From contig JAAAIG010000076.1 in the NCBI GenBank assembly GCA_015852425.1, forward strand, positions 1 through 64,000: a DNA stretch of 64,000 nucleotides, read 5' to 3'. The DNA comes from Gryganskiella cystojenkinii (Eukaryota > Mortierellomycota > Mortierellomycetes > Mortierellales > Mortierellaceae). The notes under the pieces are model-generated. The model saw only the letters and a program-made list of their open reading frames with translations, was not told the origin of the DNA and made no database searches. The position numbers and the translations under genes were made by a program. Of this stretch, positions 34,401 to 44,799 are shown one piece after another; positions within the stretch are counted from its first letter, which is position 1, and every line of letters starts with the position of its first letter.

Positions 34401-34857
34401 GCCTCTTCATGAAAGGGATAGCGACCAAAAGACTCAACAGCCGGGCTTTCCATCACAGGCCAAGTCGAAACAGAAACCGAAAGCGCAGGAAAACGCAGAG
34501 ACTACCAAAAACGCTCAACTTAGCTCTCCACTCCATGCGAAATCACCGCAGAAAGATAAAGCGCGGAATAACAGGGAGAAGAAGGGGCTAAAAGCCATCA
34601 ACCCCCAATTTAGCGCCATTACCAGACCTGATCCGAAAGCCATGGATGTCGAGAGTCCTCATGAAGTTGAAGTTGATTTTCTCAGGACTCTGGATATCAA
34701 TCTTGACTTTTCGTCCACAAATGGGTCTTTTGCTCAAGTGCCTGTATCCTCGGTTCAAGATCAGTCGTGGTCCATGGATCCGGACTGGGAAATCGATTTC
34801 CTACGTCGATACGAGAACAACATGGAGGAACTTTTGTCTTCATCGGCACCTTTCTAA
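31450..34857 (+). CDS. Large protein of unknown family, probably nuclear
   Basis: One uninterrupted exon of 1135 residues from the ATG at 31450. I do not recognise the family. Visible parts are: a Ser/Thr-rich N-terminus; a region around residue 300-390 with two short helices (EIRHQINQLYGL; IQELIDILVRRFLPKFW) and a Cys cluster HVICTTCVECGY that could bind zinc; an acidic Asp-rich segment; basic strings (KKKVTRPRKRAP) that could be nuclear signals; and a Lys/Leu/Pro/Asn segment near residue 520 repeating in steps of a few residues (FKLDPVKLKKPSLNLSKL). A better-ordered part around residues 600-700 contains GWDVVPGHDFSPLINPVTG and FAYFIWHPWLDTDL, and residues 820-980 contain a further structured block. 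The C-terminus is acidic with aromatic residues, in the style of an activation domain. Codon use looks like its neighbours. A lineage-specific regulator is one possibility; no function is claimed. Confidence 0.8.
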   Translation: MTFSAIPDFDSFSSALHAANSSPCTATVSSVLSSNLAEPVSATTLPSATDFPTPLTSTEYASILSGAIHFPNISGSIADGQNRYATRQRGKMTTQNVNADVDIIINATQPGPVPKHEPLQALMSTAESLANDPWLSTPSTATATEGDIFNQNWMNQSPWVASAFNGEGWVSTELARDSEKDLGSYIDECIAAIQSPSQEFVSDSSNPSFFLDFTVPRDSLLLINTVSGEKGRDGVDTGKELLLQGDGCDADRFLRIEDSSLFLKSDVYGSGSLTSIHNDLTDATPAEIRHQINQLYGLEQPSPSTSPQLFKSPSNIQELIDILVRRFLPKFWTERMQDEDLNVNKNRSSDNTRPHRHVICTTCVECGYKFVKQLIYDGPATERNRERSNRIQRRAEAVSEQLQYYDNEDRDEDGDNHGDTSSDNGKSGSDDEADEMKEKKKVTRPRKRAPAVRREDRPIPLNTSSLGPPSTTFSTDTVKMDLLNLNRSRGDYDGNLDHIGTKKNDHRQKKHKCPLNPFKLDPVKLKKPSLNLSKLNLPKLVSNSKVVVERAKRNFPVIASATATNLKIQPTKKHEATKLHVGWDVVPGHDFSPLINPVTGNRYGPWNDKPKLHVPFTTYYPARSLMASFVHLLPRNIQLTTICIRKLFAYFIWHPWLDTDLQAITLRASYHELWASFMVLGEGLDPDPKAAEAAAKRKLNEANRLKRLRTKDPMSQKRGRGTRTKQPQQQQEEAAEKYKEEKGVYDADEEDSVTGPLGMSSRVKKQRRSTKSHLFVQDQSCARTQFRAKIACQENSENDDVCDHESHMTTEEVEFLRLKSMEERFITNFEDGLRAHHIYVHRRFLTPLEMARRERDILYGWVPGGDLLIDNPEFKSRTSINPRTMGLYVAVDSVPCSWAISPPVLDDNRKNDIVKGHVVFIAKQILSIQEKLVKFSELSGPLLTHNDLTLASVNAWGAMSQMERLVQGWVYRAEAKRQCTGFQMPLHERDSDQKTQQPGFPSQAKSKQKPKAQENAETTKNAQLSSPLHAKSPQKDKARNNREKKGLKAINPQFSAITRPDPKAMDVESPHEVEVDFLRTLDINLDFSSTNGSFAQVPVSSVQDQSWSMDPDWEIDFLRRYENNMEELLSSSAPF

Positions 34858-35267
34858 TCCTCCGCACCCAACCATAGAAAATCAAACATCGTTGTTTGTT
34901 ACTCTTTTTAAATTTATTTTTTTAAGAGTGAGGAATGGAAAGGGAATGCAAGAACAGATGGCGATATGAAAGGGGAAACTAAATACAAGCGAGAGATTGG
35001 AGAGGTGGGATAAGATTGAGCAGAAAAGAAAAAAAATACAAATGAAAGGAAAGAAGAAAAATAATACAAAAGTGCTTTTGAGGGATAGTCGATAAACAGG
35101 GCCTGGTCCATGGCTTACTTTCCGTTCCCATGAAAGTGTGAAAAGAGAGGAGAGATGTGAAAAAACTGACGACGCTGTCCTTGTTTTTGAAAATGCAAAG
35201 CGGTTCTGAAGATGTGGGGTTGAGGGGTATGAATAGTTCAGGACAACTATGTGTCCGTCGTTCGCTT
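34858..35267. other. Convergent 3' flanks
   Basis: About 400 bp between the stops of two convergent genes. It is AT-rich with purine runs, and no gene is seen. Confidence 0.5.
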
Positions 35268-37270
35268 TTACTGCTTCAACTGCTGAAGACGTAGATGCTC
35301 CACAGAGACAGCAGCCAAAGCAGCGGTCAAGGTCGAGACATGGGCAGCGTTGGGAGACTTGGGTGCGGTCGAGGTAGGCGAGAGCGAAGAGGGAGTCATC
35401 ATCCCGGTTAATTTTAAGGTCGTTCCATTACTGCTCATGGTCGAGGTCTGGATCGAGAGCGTTGAAGGCAAGGTCGCACGGCTCATCACGGGCGAGGTCA
35501 TGGGCGTGACATCGGTCGAGAAGGGGTTCTCGCGGTATGCTGCGGCACCAGCGGCCAAGATCGGTCCTAGCAAAGGGCTCGAGTTGGGGCTCGAGTCAGG
35601 GGTATGATCCGCAGGAGAAGAAGAGGCAGTCTTGTTGTGGGCCGAAGTCATGATCGCGTTCACAGCACACATCATCACGGGGTCCGAGCGTACTGTGGCA
35701 ATAGCCGCAGCAGCCGCCAAAGCTGCGGGACTCGCATTCGTGCCTTCGAGTGCAGCCAAATCTGGAATGTTGTTGGAATGCAAAGCCGCAGCGAGGTTGG
35801 GGTGCGAATGCTCAATATGATACTTGAGCCCGTTCAGGTTCTTGTAGCACTTGCCGCACTCGAGAAACGAACACCGATAGGGCTTGGACTGGGTCTTGTC
35901 CTCCTCGGTGACACCAGGAATTGTGGAATGACCGTGCTGGTTATGATACTTGAGTCCGTTGGGGTTCTTGTAAGCCTTGTCACAACCCAAGACGAGACAG
36001 CGGTAAGGTTTGTCGGCACCAGAAGAATTGGTCTTGCCAATACTCTCCATCATGCTGACAATCTCTTCCCGTTTCCGGATCAAGTCTTCAGAAGAAGGGT
36101 CGCTCTCGTTGAGGATCGAGGTAAAGACAGCAGTCGACGCACTCTTGGGGAGCATGCTGTCGAGATATCCGCTGACCGAACTGAGAAGGTCCTCACGCCC
36201 ATCGGCCTTTTGGGAGGCGATCAAGGGCTTTTTGTGGAGCGGACTCTGGTTATCGACCGAGGTTGAGAAGGCGGAGAGATCCCGCTTCTTATAATTGATT
36301 GTCGAGGTATCTTTGGCCTGAGCGGCTGCCGCTCCGCCAACAGCCGTTGAGGTAGAAGTGACGCCAGTTGCTGGGGTGCAGCGCAGGACCGAATTTGAAA
36401 ATGCAGAGACGGCCTCGATGTCGGGGATGCAAAAATGTGAATCCTCCGAATAAATGTCGGACAATGAGACTCCGGTTGATTTCTTCTTTTCCTGATTAGC
36501 GTTCGTGCTATTCTTATGGTTGGCTAGCGAGGCTTTGGCGGCCGCGGCGGCGGCCAGGGCCGCGACCGTTGCAGCTGCTGAGGCCTTGGCTGCTGCTGAC
36601 GCACCACCGGCAGTGGAGCTATAGAGCTGACGTTCGCCTCCCATTTGGGGGCTGTTCGGGACAGAGCCATCCGAGTTTGTGGACCAACCCTCGTCGTCGG
36701 TAAAGCCTCCAACCATCAGATCGTCGTCCTCGTACTCGTCCCCTTCGAATCGGACATGTGCTTCTTCATAATGTTGAAGGAGCGCATGGAGATCGTTCAG
36801 AGTTAAACCACAGCAGGAAAAGTTTTTGCAGTAATCGGCCTCCAACTCTCGTTCGTAGACATCGCCTCGTCTGGGTGAAGAGCTGTAGGTATCGAGGAGG
36901 ATGTTTTGGCCGAGTCTTTTTTGTTTCAAAAAAAAGGGGAGATCGGAGCCTTTTGGTTAGCAAACATGCACCAGGACCATACAAACAAATCAGTAACAAC
37001 TCGACTATACAAACAAAACACTTACTCTGTGTGCTGCGGTGATTGGGAATAGGGAAAGGGGGCAAAGAATGAAGGACGACGCAGTTGGGCCGAGTGGAAA
37101 GAGTGAACGAAGGACGGCCTCCGGAGGGAACCCGAGAGGGATCCGGAAAGAGATCCGGTATATGAGGAGTGATTGGAGGCGGGGGTATCGAGGGCAGCGG
37201 TCGCAACCAGGCGATGATGCTGAACTGGCGAAGAGATATTGATGCACGGGGTAGGCACGGTTGACGGCAT
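35268..37270 (-). CDS. SFP1: SFP1-like C2H2 zinc-finger transcription factor
   Basis: Sfp1 controls ribosomal-protein and ribosome-biogenesis genes in response to nutrients. Two minus-strand exons (37270-37026 and 36915-35268, the acceptor being an AAG) join in frame to 630 residues. Residues 1-80 are Ser/Pro-rich. At about residue 105-130 is CCGLTLNDLHALLQHYEEAH, the conserved N-terminal split-finger half. Two C2H2 fingers follow at about residues 384-410 and 424-450, each of the form KPYRC-x4-GC/ECGK-x-YKN-x-NGLKYH-x2-HGH/HSH, which is diagnostic for Sfp1 and its relatives. Ala-rich runs (around residues 190-215 and after the fingers) and an acidic patch are present. The C-terminus is Ser/Thr/Pro-rich. 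Together with RRN3 in this window it points to growth control, but the two genes are 13 kb apart. Confidence 0.9.
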
Positions 37271-39676
37271 GGTTGTTGTATGTGAAAAGTTGAAAGAAAA
37301 AAGATAGAATGAAGAGTGAAGAAACAGGAGAAAAAGATGTAGAGAGAGAGTTCTTATTTAGCAGGAAGGGGATTGAATATCTATCAAAAGAAGATAAAAA
37401 TGGGATTGTTCAAAAAGAAACGAAGAGAAAGAAGGGAGGAAGGAAGGAAAATGGGGGAGGAAAGGAAGAAAGGAAGGAGAGAGAAAGAAGGACGTCAATG
37501 AACAAATGGGCAATTGGATTCCGAGTTTTCAAGGTTTTTTTTTTGTCTCGTGTTGATGCAGAATGATTAGATGCATCCATCCACGCATGCAGCCGTGCAG
37601 CCAAAAAATCGAATGTCCGCTTCTCTGTTGTTTGCTCCCTGCTCACCATGCAGAGCGGACATTGGAAATGGTCGGGCGAGGGTGACGAGGATTGGCCTGG
37701 CGTGAGATTGCGAGACACAGAAAGAAGAAGTACAAGGTACAAATCCCATGTAAAAGGCGTTTAGGGTTTAAAGATTCAATAGCACTAAAGAAAGGAGCTT
37801 CAAGGGGGGGACGACAAGGGAAGGGTGGACACTCAGAAAAAAAAAGATCACTTTTGTGTGATGGAGAGGCAATCTTTTTTGGTCTTTTGTTCTTTCCCAC
37901 CTACAGGCACCTTTTCTTTATTACTCTGTTGCATCCATAGCTGTCGACTGGACGTCATCCTCCCGGAACCTTGTGGAGAGCAGGAAGGAAGGAAGGAAGG
38001 AAGGAAGGAAGGAAGGAAGGAAGGAAGGAAGGAAGGGAAGGTGGGCATTGACATCTGCGACAGAGAGCGAACATACGAGAGATTCAGAAAAGGTTTGACA
38101 AAAGGAAAGGAAAAAAAAGCGTGGCGGACAGGGCCTCGAATGCTCACTTCTCTCGTGTAAACACTATCGCTCTTTGGGTTCAACAGCAAGAAGAGCTGGA
38201 CGGACGCACCTCTTGATTCTTGTGTTCTTCCCGCTCAGTGATGCTTCCCATCCCATCTCTTCCGCCAACAGGGAACAAAAAAAAACTCTATCGATCTCCC
38301 CCTTGACCTGCGTAGGGCTGATACTGACCCGAATAAAACCGGCGACGATTTCGGGATCTTGCCCAGCCTTGAATACCACTCTTCGCTCGTACTTCGTTCA
38401 CTCCTCTTAAACTTGTATAGTATAGTAGACTCCTTTCTTACTCGATATCACTGTTGATCATGTTGGTGACAACGGTGGTTGTCTTGCATAAAACATTAAT
38501 GTCCGTAATAACCTGCTATCCTCCCTCAGTCTTATCAAGAAGGAGAGACCAAGACCCAGAATATCCAGGCAGCCTATCTGATTGAAGGAAAGGAGCTGAG
38601 ATCAACGCGGTCTCAGGGGTGGCGGATCCAATACAGTATTTTATTTTCGTTCTCCGAACCTAATTTCGATCCCTTTTTTTTTTTTTTTGGTGCTCAACTC
38701 TTCTCCTTCGGCGCCGAACTCCTCCGTCTTTCAAGGACTCCAAGTCTCCAGTCCGGCAACCAACAAGATAACTAATACAATACAAAAAAATAACCAGTTT
38801 TATCGATCTGGACCCTTCGATACTGTAGAAAGAAAAAATAAAGCGATCACGTCGCTCCATCAATAAAGTGTGAAGCTCGGAAAAGTTGCCTTTGACGGAT
38901 CTCTTGGTTTATGTTCTGCAATCAATTCTGCTCTTATGCCTGCAGCGCTGGGTTCCCACACTGTTGATCCACCTTGGCGTTTTGCAAAAAAAAAAAAAAA
39001 AAAAAAAAAAGAAACCTCCACGAAATAGATCTCAACCTAAGTGTATTCGAAAACTAGCTCATTAGTCTAATATCATGCGAAAACATTGTTGAGTCTAGTG
39101 CGATCTAACCTGGCACCTCTTCGATCTTGCAGACAAGTTAGAGCAAAGCATTGGTCTCTTAGCGCTCTTAAATAGATCTGGACCGTTGTGATATGCCGAT
39201 TGTGTCTTCTTCATAGAGCCACTTCTACCTCCTTGGAACACAAAGCTCTTTACAGTAGAACCGTCCGTTCCTCCGATTGTCGACATACTGTATGCATGGA
39301 AAGCAAACCGCAAAAAAAGAGACCGCTTGCGATTGGTGACAATCCTTGCTGGCCCCTGAACAGTCTGTGGGCTGGGAAAGGCTCATATGTTTTGATTTCA
39401 GTGCGTCCACTTGTTCACCCCTCTCTTTTGTCGCACAAAGAAAACACAAAGAAAACACAAAAAAAGTTGTGGTGCTGTAGGCATAGGAGTTGGCGCATTT
39501 GGACGATATGCTGAGATTGAGAGCAATAATAGTCGTGTGTCACAAACAAACCTATCCGGACAAGGGGCAACTTTTCCGTTGCCCATCTCACAACCCTGTA
39601 CAGCACAGTACTTGTATTATTCACAAGAATCATCGGTAAGAGAGTGAGAACATTTGCGAATCCTTCCTATCATTTT
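37271..39676. other. Gene-poor region upstream of SFP1
   Basis: About 2.4 kb with no supportable gene. It includes a purine-rich leader for SFP1 (37280-37500), a (GGAA)n microsatellite, and a poly-A tract at about 38986-39010. Open frames are short and low-complexity. Confidence 0.5.
37982..38038. repeat. (GGAA)n microsatellite
   Basis: About 13 perfect tandem copies of GGAA with a degenerate last unit. Short open frames over it are artefacts of the repeat. Confidence 0.95.
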
Positions 39677-40250
39677 CTACTTGTGACGTCGCCAGTATGT
39701 GCCTGCACGAAGAGGTGATTCCTTAACAGGTACGCCAGTTGTCTGTGCCTCAATCATTTTGTTATCTCCAATAAACAAGGCGACATGGTAAGGAGGCGTG
39801 CCGTAAAAAACGAGATCGCCACGTTGTTTGTCGCCCGCGCCAATGGATCGCAGAAGAGGACTGTTGAGCTGCGTTCGTGCAGCTCCTGAGCCAATGTCGC
39901 CACCGTCTCCTTTCCAGATGGCATAACGAACAAGGCCACTGCAATCGAAACCTCCCTTGGTTTGTCCAGGCTGACTGCCGTGTCCACCGCCCCTGTGCGT
40001 AGAACAAAAAAAATAGGGATTACACGGAATTTAATACCATGGCGTGTCATCTCGGACCATTCTCAATATTATGGGGCTTGAGGTTTTCGTCGTGTTTGTC
40101 CATTACAAGATATAAGCGATAGGGCATCACTCACCACACATAATGAGTGCCGATCTCGCCACGGGCTGCTTCAATCGCCTTGTCGGCATCGTACGCCATA
40201 GCACACATGGCCAAGATGGCACAAAAGAGGGCTTGGGCAAAGAATTGCAT
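39677..40250 (-). CDS. Secreted NlpC/P60 (C40) cell-wall endopeptidase
   Basis: NlpC/P60 enzymes are cysteine peptidases that cut peptide stems of bacterial peptidoglycan. Two minus-strand exons (40250-40135 and 39992-39677), joined by a GTGAGT donor and a CACAG acceptor, encode 143 residues. Residues 1-19 form a signal peptide (MQFFAQALFCAILAMCAMA), with cleavage before YDAD. The mature protein is a complete minimal domain: GEIGTHYVWGGGGHG, the nucleophile motif GGFDCSGLVRYA, then GDLVFYGTPPYHVALFIG with the catalytic His, and IEAQTTGVPV. No cell-wall binding domain is attached. The short length and the Gly-rich VWGGGGHG loop resemble bacterial proteins, while the intron and signal peptide show a working eukaryotic gene. 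This pattern suggests acquisition from bacteria. The usual third polar residue (often His) is Glu or Gln here. The gene lies in a repeat-rich island next to an assembly gap. Confidence 0.9.
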
Positions 40251-40310
40251 TTTGCATCAGGAAGGGAGGTTGTTGACAAGAGCAAAAGTGAGTTTCGGAG
40301 GGGGGGGGGG

Positions 40311-40320
40311 NNNNNNNNNN
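40311..40320. other. Assembly gap (10 N) after a poly-G run
   Basis: Ten Ns follow directly on a run of Gs about 60 bp upstream of the NlpC/P60 start codon. The promoter of that gene is therefore incomplete or joined across a gap of unknown real size. Confidence 0.98.
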
Positions 40321-41467
40321 AACTTTTTATGTGTGTTCAACAGCCTCTTGGCATCTGTTAATCAGCTTTCTTTTACTGTCGGAAATTCTTTAATACTCAA
40401 CACCAAGATCCGCTCTCACCGTAAACATCCCTGCGAGTACCCATCAAATGCTTGCGCCATTAGATGGCGGATCAAATGACATCAATCCACACAACGGGTG
40501 TATCTCACCACATTTTAAAGTAAAGGGATCAAAGTATTTAAAGATCCAGGTGGGGCTTGGCTTTAAAACGGCACTTTGAAGCGATAGGATTCTGAAAGGA
40601 GATTGAACCCCGGTGAAGGAAGAGGACGAGGGAGCAGTTGCTCAAGAAGGATGCCTTCCCCCCCGCAATGATCTGAGGCACCTTTTTTCAGAAAGTCTTT
40701 ATAAAGAGAGTGTATCGGACTCGAAGCACTCGGGCGGCGAAGTTATCTTTGGCAACATCGAAGACGTAACAAGAACTCCCTGACCAGCATTTGTTTCGTT
40801 GTGCATCAATGACCTGCAAGGACTAAATCTTCCAATGAAAATAAGAAATGTGCAGTGTACGGCGTCTCTCGAGCGAGACGGCAGGGGCTCGGTCAGAAAT
40901 GTATGTGAGCAGACCACTTGTGAGCAGGTGAGATAGACTTGCAGCAGACTGCATGCATGCATGAGCTCGGCGGATCCTTTTTTTGGAGTGGACGCCGACG
41001 CAAATTCGGTACAGTTTCGGGAACACGCTGAAGCCAAATCTGTGGTACAGTAAAAGGTTGCTTAAGGGTACCATCTAGTGATCCAGTGCGGTACAGCACC
41101 ATGACCATGGCCTTTTCTTCTCGTTACCATTCCGCTCCTTCGTTGGCAGTGCCATCTCCATTACCAATTACAGTCCCAGCCGCACTACCTCAACTTATCC
41201 TCCCTGTTCACTTTACCATCTCGTCATCCTCATTCCGCATCCCACCTTGGATCCAAAGCAGTAAAGACCTGAGCACGCCACCTCAAAATCGACCGTGTAG
41301 GTAGCCTTGTTCTTCCAAGGTTCAGTCCGTGGTGGCCTACATTATTTTGTTCCTCCGTGCTTCCCTTGCTAGTTCAAGAGCCTATTTTCTCATTAGCGAA
41401 TTAAGGTTCGTACGCTTAACTAGGTACTAATCCCTTTGACGCCCATCCTACTCCTCTTTGTCTCCCC
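40321..41467. other. Gene-poor region right of the assembly gap
   Basis: No gene or known repeat is supported in about 1.1 kb. Short open frames (for example around 41086-41304) are Ser/Pro-rich and show no family features. Confidence 0.45.
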
Positions 41468-42731
41468 ATGGGCATCTCAAAATCGTTTGAACCTTTGAAG
41501 GGCTGCAAGTCGATAAAAATTATGGACCTGGAGGCCCGCGGCGGATGCCATGTCGATGGATACATACATGAGGCTCAAGGGTACAGATCGTCGTCTGCTC
41601 GTAAAGCATCTCACGAAAGAAGCAAAGGCGGGAACATCCGTCATCGTCTCGGCTTCCGCGCTTCCCCTAGGTCGATGGGACGGGAAAGCGTGATGCATTC
41701 CTCCCCCCGTGCCGTCGGATAGCCCACTCTCTGATCAGGCGAGTATCTATCTTTCTCCGCCATTGTCAGCAACAAATAAGAACACCTCGAGCGGTTCTGA
41801 AAATATCTGAAGGCTTTATTCATTATGTTTACCCACGACACGGAAGGGAATCGCTCGCGAACGACGACTCAAAGCCAGGGCAAGGAGCTATGCCAAGATG
41901 TCCGACCTCATCGCCACTGCAGGAACTCGTCTACAGCAAATGGAGTCGAAGGCGAACCTGTCCAATGTCCATTACTTTCTTCCTTTGCTTCCTACCTTTC
42001 ACTCTTTTTGCGTCCCGAATCTATTTTACTTTTCCTTTATACTTCATGAAGGACCTTCCAACAGACACGTTACTCAGTTCAAGAAGCATATTGGAAATGT
42101 TGTGCTCACACACCGGATCGATTACCGTGGTGTCGATCCCCGAGACATCGAGGTAGTTGTTAACGAGCTCCGAGCTACCTATGGCTGGAAGGCGGGTAGG
42201 TGTCAATGGCAGTTCAACGTTATTGCTGGAAAATTAGCTTTTGAAGACCCCGATCTCACTGTTATCTTAACAGATAGCGATCTCTTGTTCATGAGGGCGA
42301 ACACGCTTATACGCTTCCAGTCCAAGTGTACCCGATTCTACTCCTACCCGATCTTGAAGATTCTGGAGCAGGGTGTATTGCAAACGGAGGATGAGTGACA
42401 TGTGGCCGTGATCATCTGTTTAAAAGACTATGACGCCAATGTTGCAAAAGCATCCTTCAAGATCGCTCTTAACGAGATCAAGACCATCCGTAAGTCAAGG
42501 TCCCGAGAAAGAATCGTGGATCGATCGACCGAGGGCTATGTCAAGGAATACTGTAGAAGGAAAGGCATCTACTTCAACACCGTCCAGAACTCTATCGAAA
42601 GTTTCGTGAACTTGAAGGAGACACCACTTGAGCATTGTCAAACAGGGGAGAGGATGATCTGGACGACTCGATTCGACGAATGGTATATCGAGTGGAGGCA
42701 CTATCACAGCGGTAAGAGTGAGCATATGTGA
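41468..42731 (+). pseudogene. Broken XPG/Rad2-like (PIN-fold) nuclease gene
   Basis: Several frames in order spell parts of one protein. It opens with an MGI start at 41468, like the N-terminus of XPG-family nucleases. Another frame then reads RRLLVKHLTKEAKAG (about 41590-41640). From about 42070 comes IGNVVLTHRIDYRGV, VVNELRATYGWKAGRCQW and the acidic LTVILTDSDLLFM, which resembles the XPG internal (I) region. The frame is stopped by TGA at 42396-42398, exactly where Trp would fit (EDE-stop-HVAVIICLKDYDAN), and continues open in the same frame to 42731. Frame changes upstream, loss of clean splice sites and the internal stop make it a pseudogene. The family call rests on the acidic motif and overall order and is moderate. 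An acidic stretch at 42950-43170 may be its former C-terminal part. Confidence 0.55.
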
Positions 42732-43442
42732 ATAATGCTGACTAGATACACTGGTAGCACCGTTAATAGATAGTGGTCACTCCCTATCTCTTCATTGTAC
42801 TAGGAGTCGTCAATCGCGGACCCAACAACGACGCCAACACTGAACAGTTTTGACAAATTTGACAGTCAGGGGGAAATCGACAGGTTATATCAAAGCATAT
42901 CGGTCTCAGCAATGATCTCGGAGTTGCTAGTACCGTCACAGCCATAAGCAACTCAAGGTGACAAAGACGACGGTGAGGAATGTTCGCATGCGAGACAACC
43001 ACTGGAAAAAGGCGATAGCTCAATATACGAGGGAAGAACCGAAAAAGCCGAGATCGGAGACAACGGCGTCGATCAAGGAAACACTAGAGAACAGCAGGAG
43101 GATGACAGCAACGAAGGCAATCACAGTAACTATAACATTCAATTGTCGTCAGATGACAACACTGGCTAATTGTCAGTATCGTCCTAGGAGCCTCCAAAAC
43201 GAATGATCAGGATTGTAAGGTTAGGCGAGCCGTCTTCAAGATTGTCCTACTCGCAGTAGATATCGGGCACGAGGACTTATCGAAGGTTCTAATGGAATCA
43301 AGGACAATAATGATGAAAAGCCACGAGACGTTACAGCGATCAGAGAAGACCCTGTTAGCATACTTGTATTTTTAAGTTTTAATATCTTTACTGTGTCGAG
43401 ATGTGCATTTAGTATACACTGTTTCCTCTTATTAGCAGCTGA

Positions 43443-44275
43443 ACTTCATCTTTTACGCGAGACGTGATTCTTGGGCTGACGAAGCAAGACGTTCATGCAA
43501 AGTCTCCTGCCTCCCTCTGTAAACCAATGCAATGCCTGTCTACGTTTTCAAACCACAGCGGTATCATCTGCATGGACTCGACTCACAAGACCGCCAGGTC
43601 ATTGTTGCCGTACCCAGATGACGATAACGTGTTCCCATATGAATACTCGTTTACTTTACTTGTGTGCGAGATCGAACAGCAAAACGTAGGCAATAAACAT
43701 TTTTTCTGATTTTGGGCCTGAGTGATAGAAACACTCTAAGGACTTGGCTGACCTGCGTCAAGGACCACTGTGGCCTGAGCGCGTCCAACACACGTCCAGG
43801 ACGTTGGACATCTATTATTGATCATTGCATCTTGCACAGGCATGGGAGGGCAATAATATCGTTCATTTGTGTAAGTGTCACAAGACGAGGGAAAGATTTG
43901 AACGGTGCCATAGTACCAGCATTTCAACCTTTCTATTTTCTTAGGTCAACTTCTGCGACGCTGTGCGACTCTTGTACCTTTGAAAGAGAACCGGATCGCC
44001 AAAACAGACGCATAGCGAGTGCAGAAGTGGGACGTTTTAACAAAGGCCTTTCGCAAAACGCAAGAGGATGATTCAAGTTCTGTGCTACAGCTGATGTTTT
44101 GCACTCTGTCCTCTCCAACAGCGACTTCACCAGTGTCATGTCGCATATTATTATGGACACCACATACCTTGCAAGCAATGTCAAAAACGCGTCAAAGAAA
44201 AATCTCCATCGCAAATGCAGCGCCGCGGGATTAATTTGCGAAGAAACAAACATAGAAAGGTTTTTTTCATCTCTT
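43443..44275 (+). pseudogene. Decayed MULE-type transposase remnant
   Basis: Fragments in shifting frames follow the order of a MULE-family transposase. FIFYARRDSWADEA begins near 43446, then IICMDSTHKTARSLLPYP and YSFTLLVCEIEQQ around 43561-43685, which resembles the DDE-domain text with the first catalytic Asp. Next come NTLRTWLTCVKDHCGLS, then IIDHCILHRHGRAI (region of the second acidic residue), then SDFTSVMSHIIMDTTYLAS, and a final ETNIERFF that recalls the HVESFH-type end. At least three frame changes and a stop at 43707 show that it is inactive. No terminal inverted repeats were found by eye. A related SWIM-domain protein is possible. Confidence 0.5.
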
Positions 44276-44730
44276 CAACACCTTCTTCCACTCTTTCCTT
44301 CCCTATTTTCTTCTTGTCCATCTTCCCTTTTTACCGCATGATCATCGTGTTTTCTTAGTAAGTAACTTCCTCTATCCCCCTTTATCTTTTTTTTGAAAAC
44401 ATGATGAGAAAAAAAATATCATAACTTTCGTTCTTCCTAGAGATGTCGCTGTGCGGCACTGTTGCGGAGACTTTAACATTCTGACCCTTTTCAAAAAATA
44501 ACAAACAAAACAAGAGATGTGATCAGTCCTTGTTGACGACGAGTTTTGAAGAAAATGTTTGACTAACCGTGGTTTTTTCTTCTGCTGTTTTTTGTCCTTT
44601 CTTCAACAGATCAGGTTTGTTATCGAGTTCAAGGACTAAAGAATATTGAACTGTTTTCAAAGTATGAACAAGAATAAAACGAATACTTTTCAAAGTGAAA
44701 ACAGAGTGCTTCCATGATGTAAAAAACGGT

Positions 44731-44799
44731 CAGATCAGAGGAGATGAGATCAGATCAGATCAGAGGAGATAGATCAGACCAGATCAGACCAGATGAGTG
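44731..44799. repeat. GATCA-type simple repeat
   Basis: A degenerate array of GATCA and GATCAGACC-like units, with interruptions GAGGAGAT, about 150 bp before the C2orf76-like gene. Confidence 0.75.

Noticed and set aside
37825..38189. Tandem EGRK / FLPS repeat proteins
   Set aside because: They are translations of the GGAA microsatellite.
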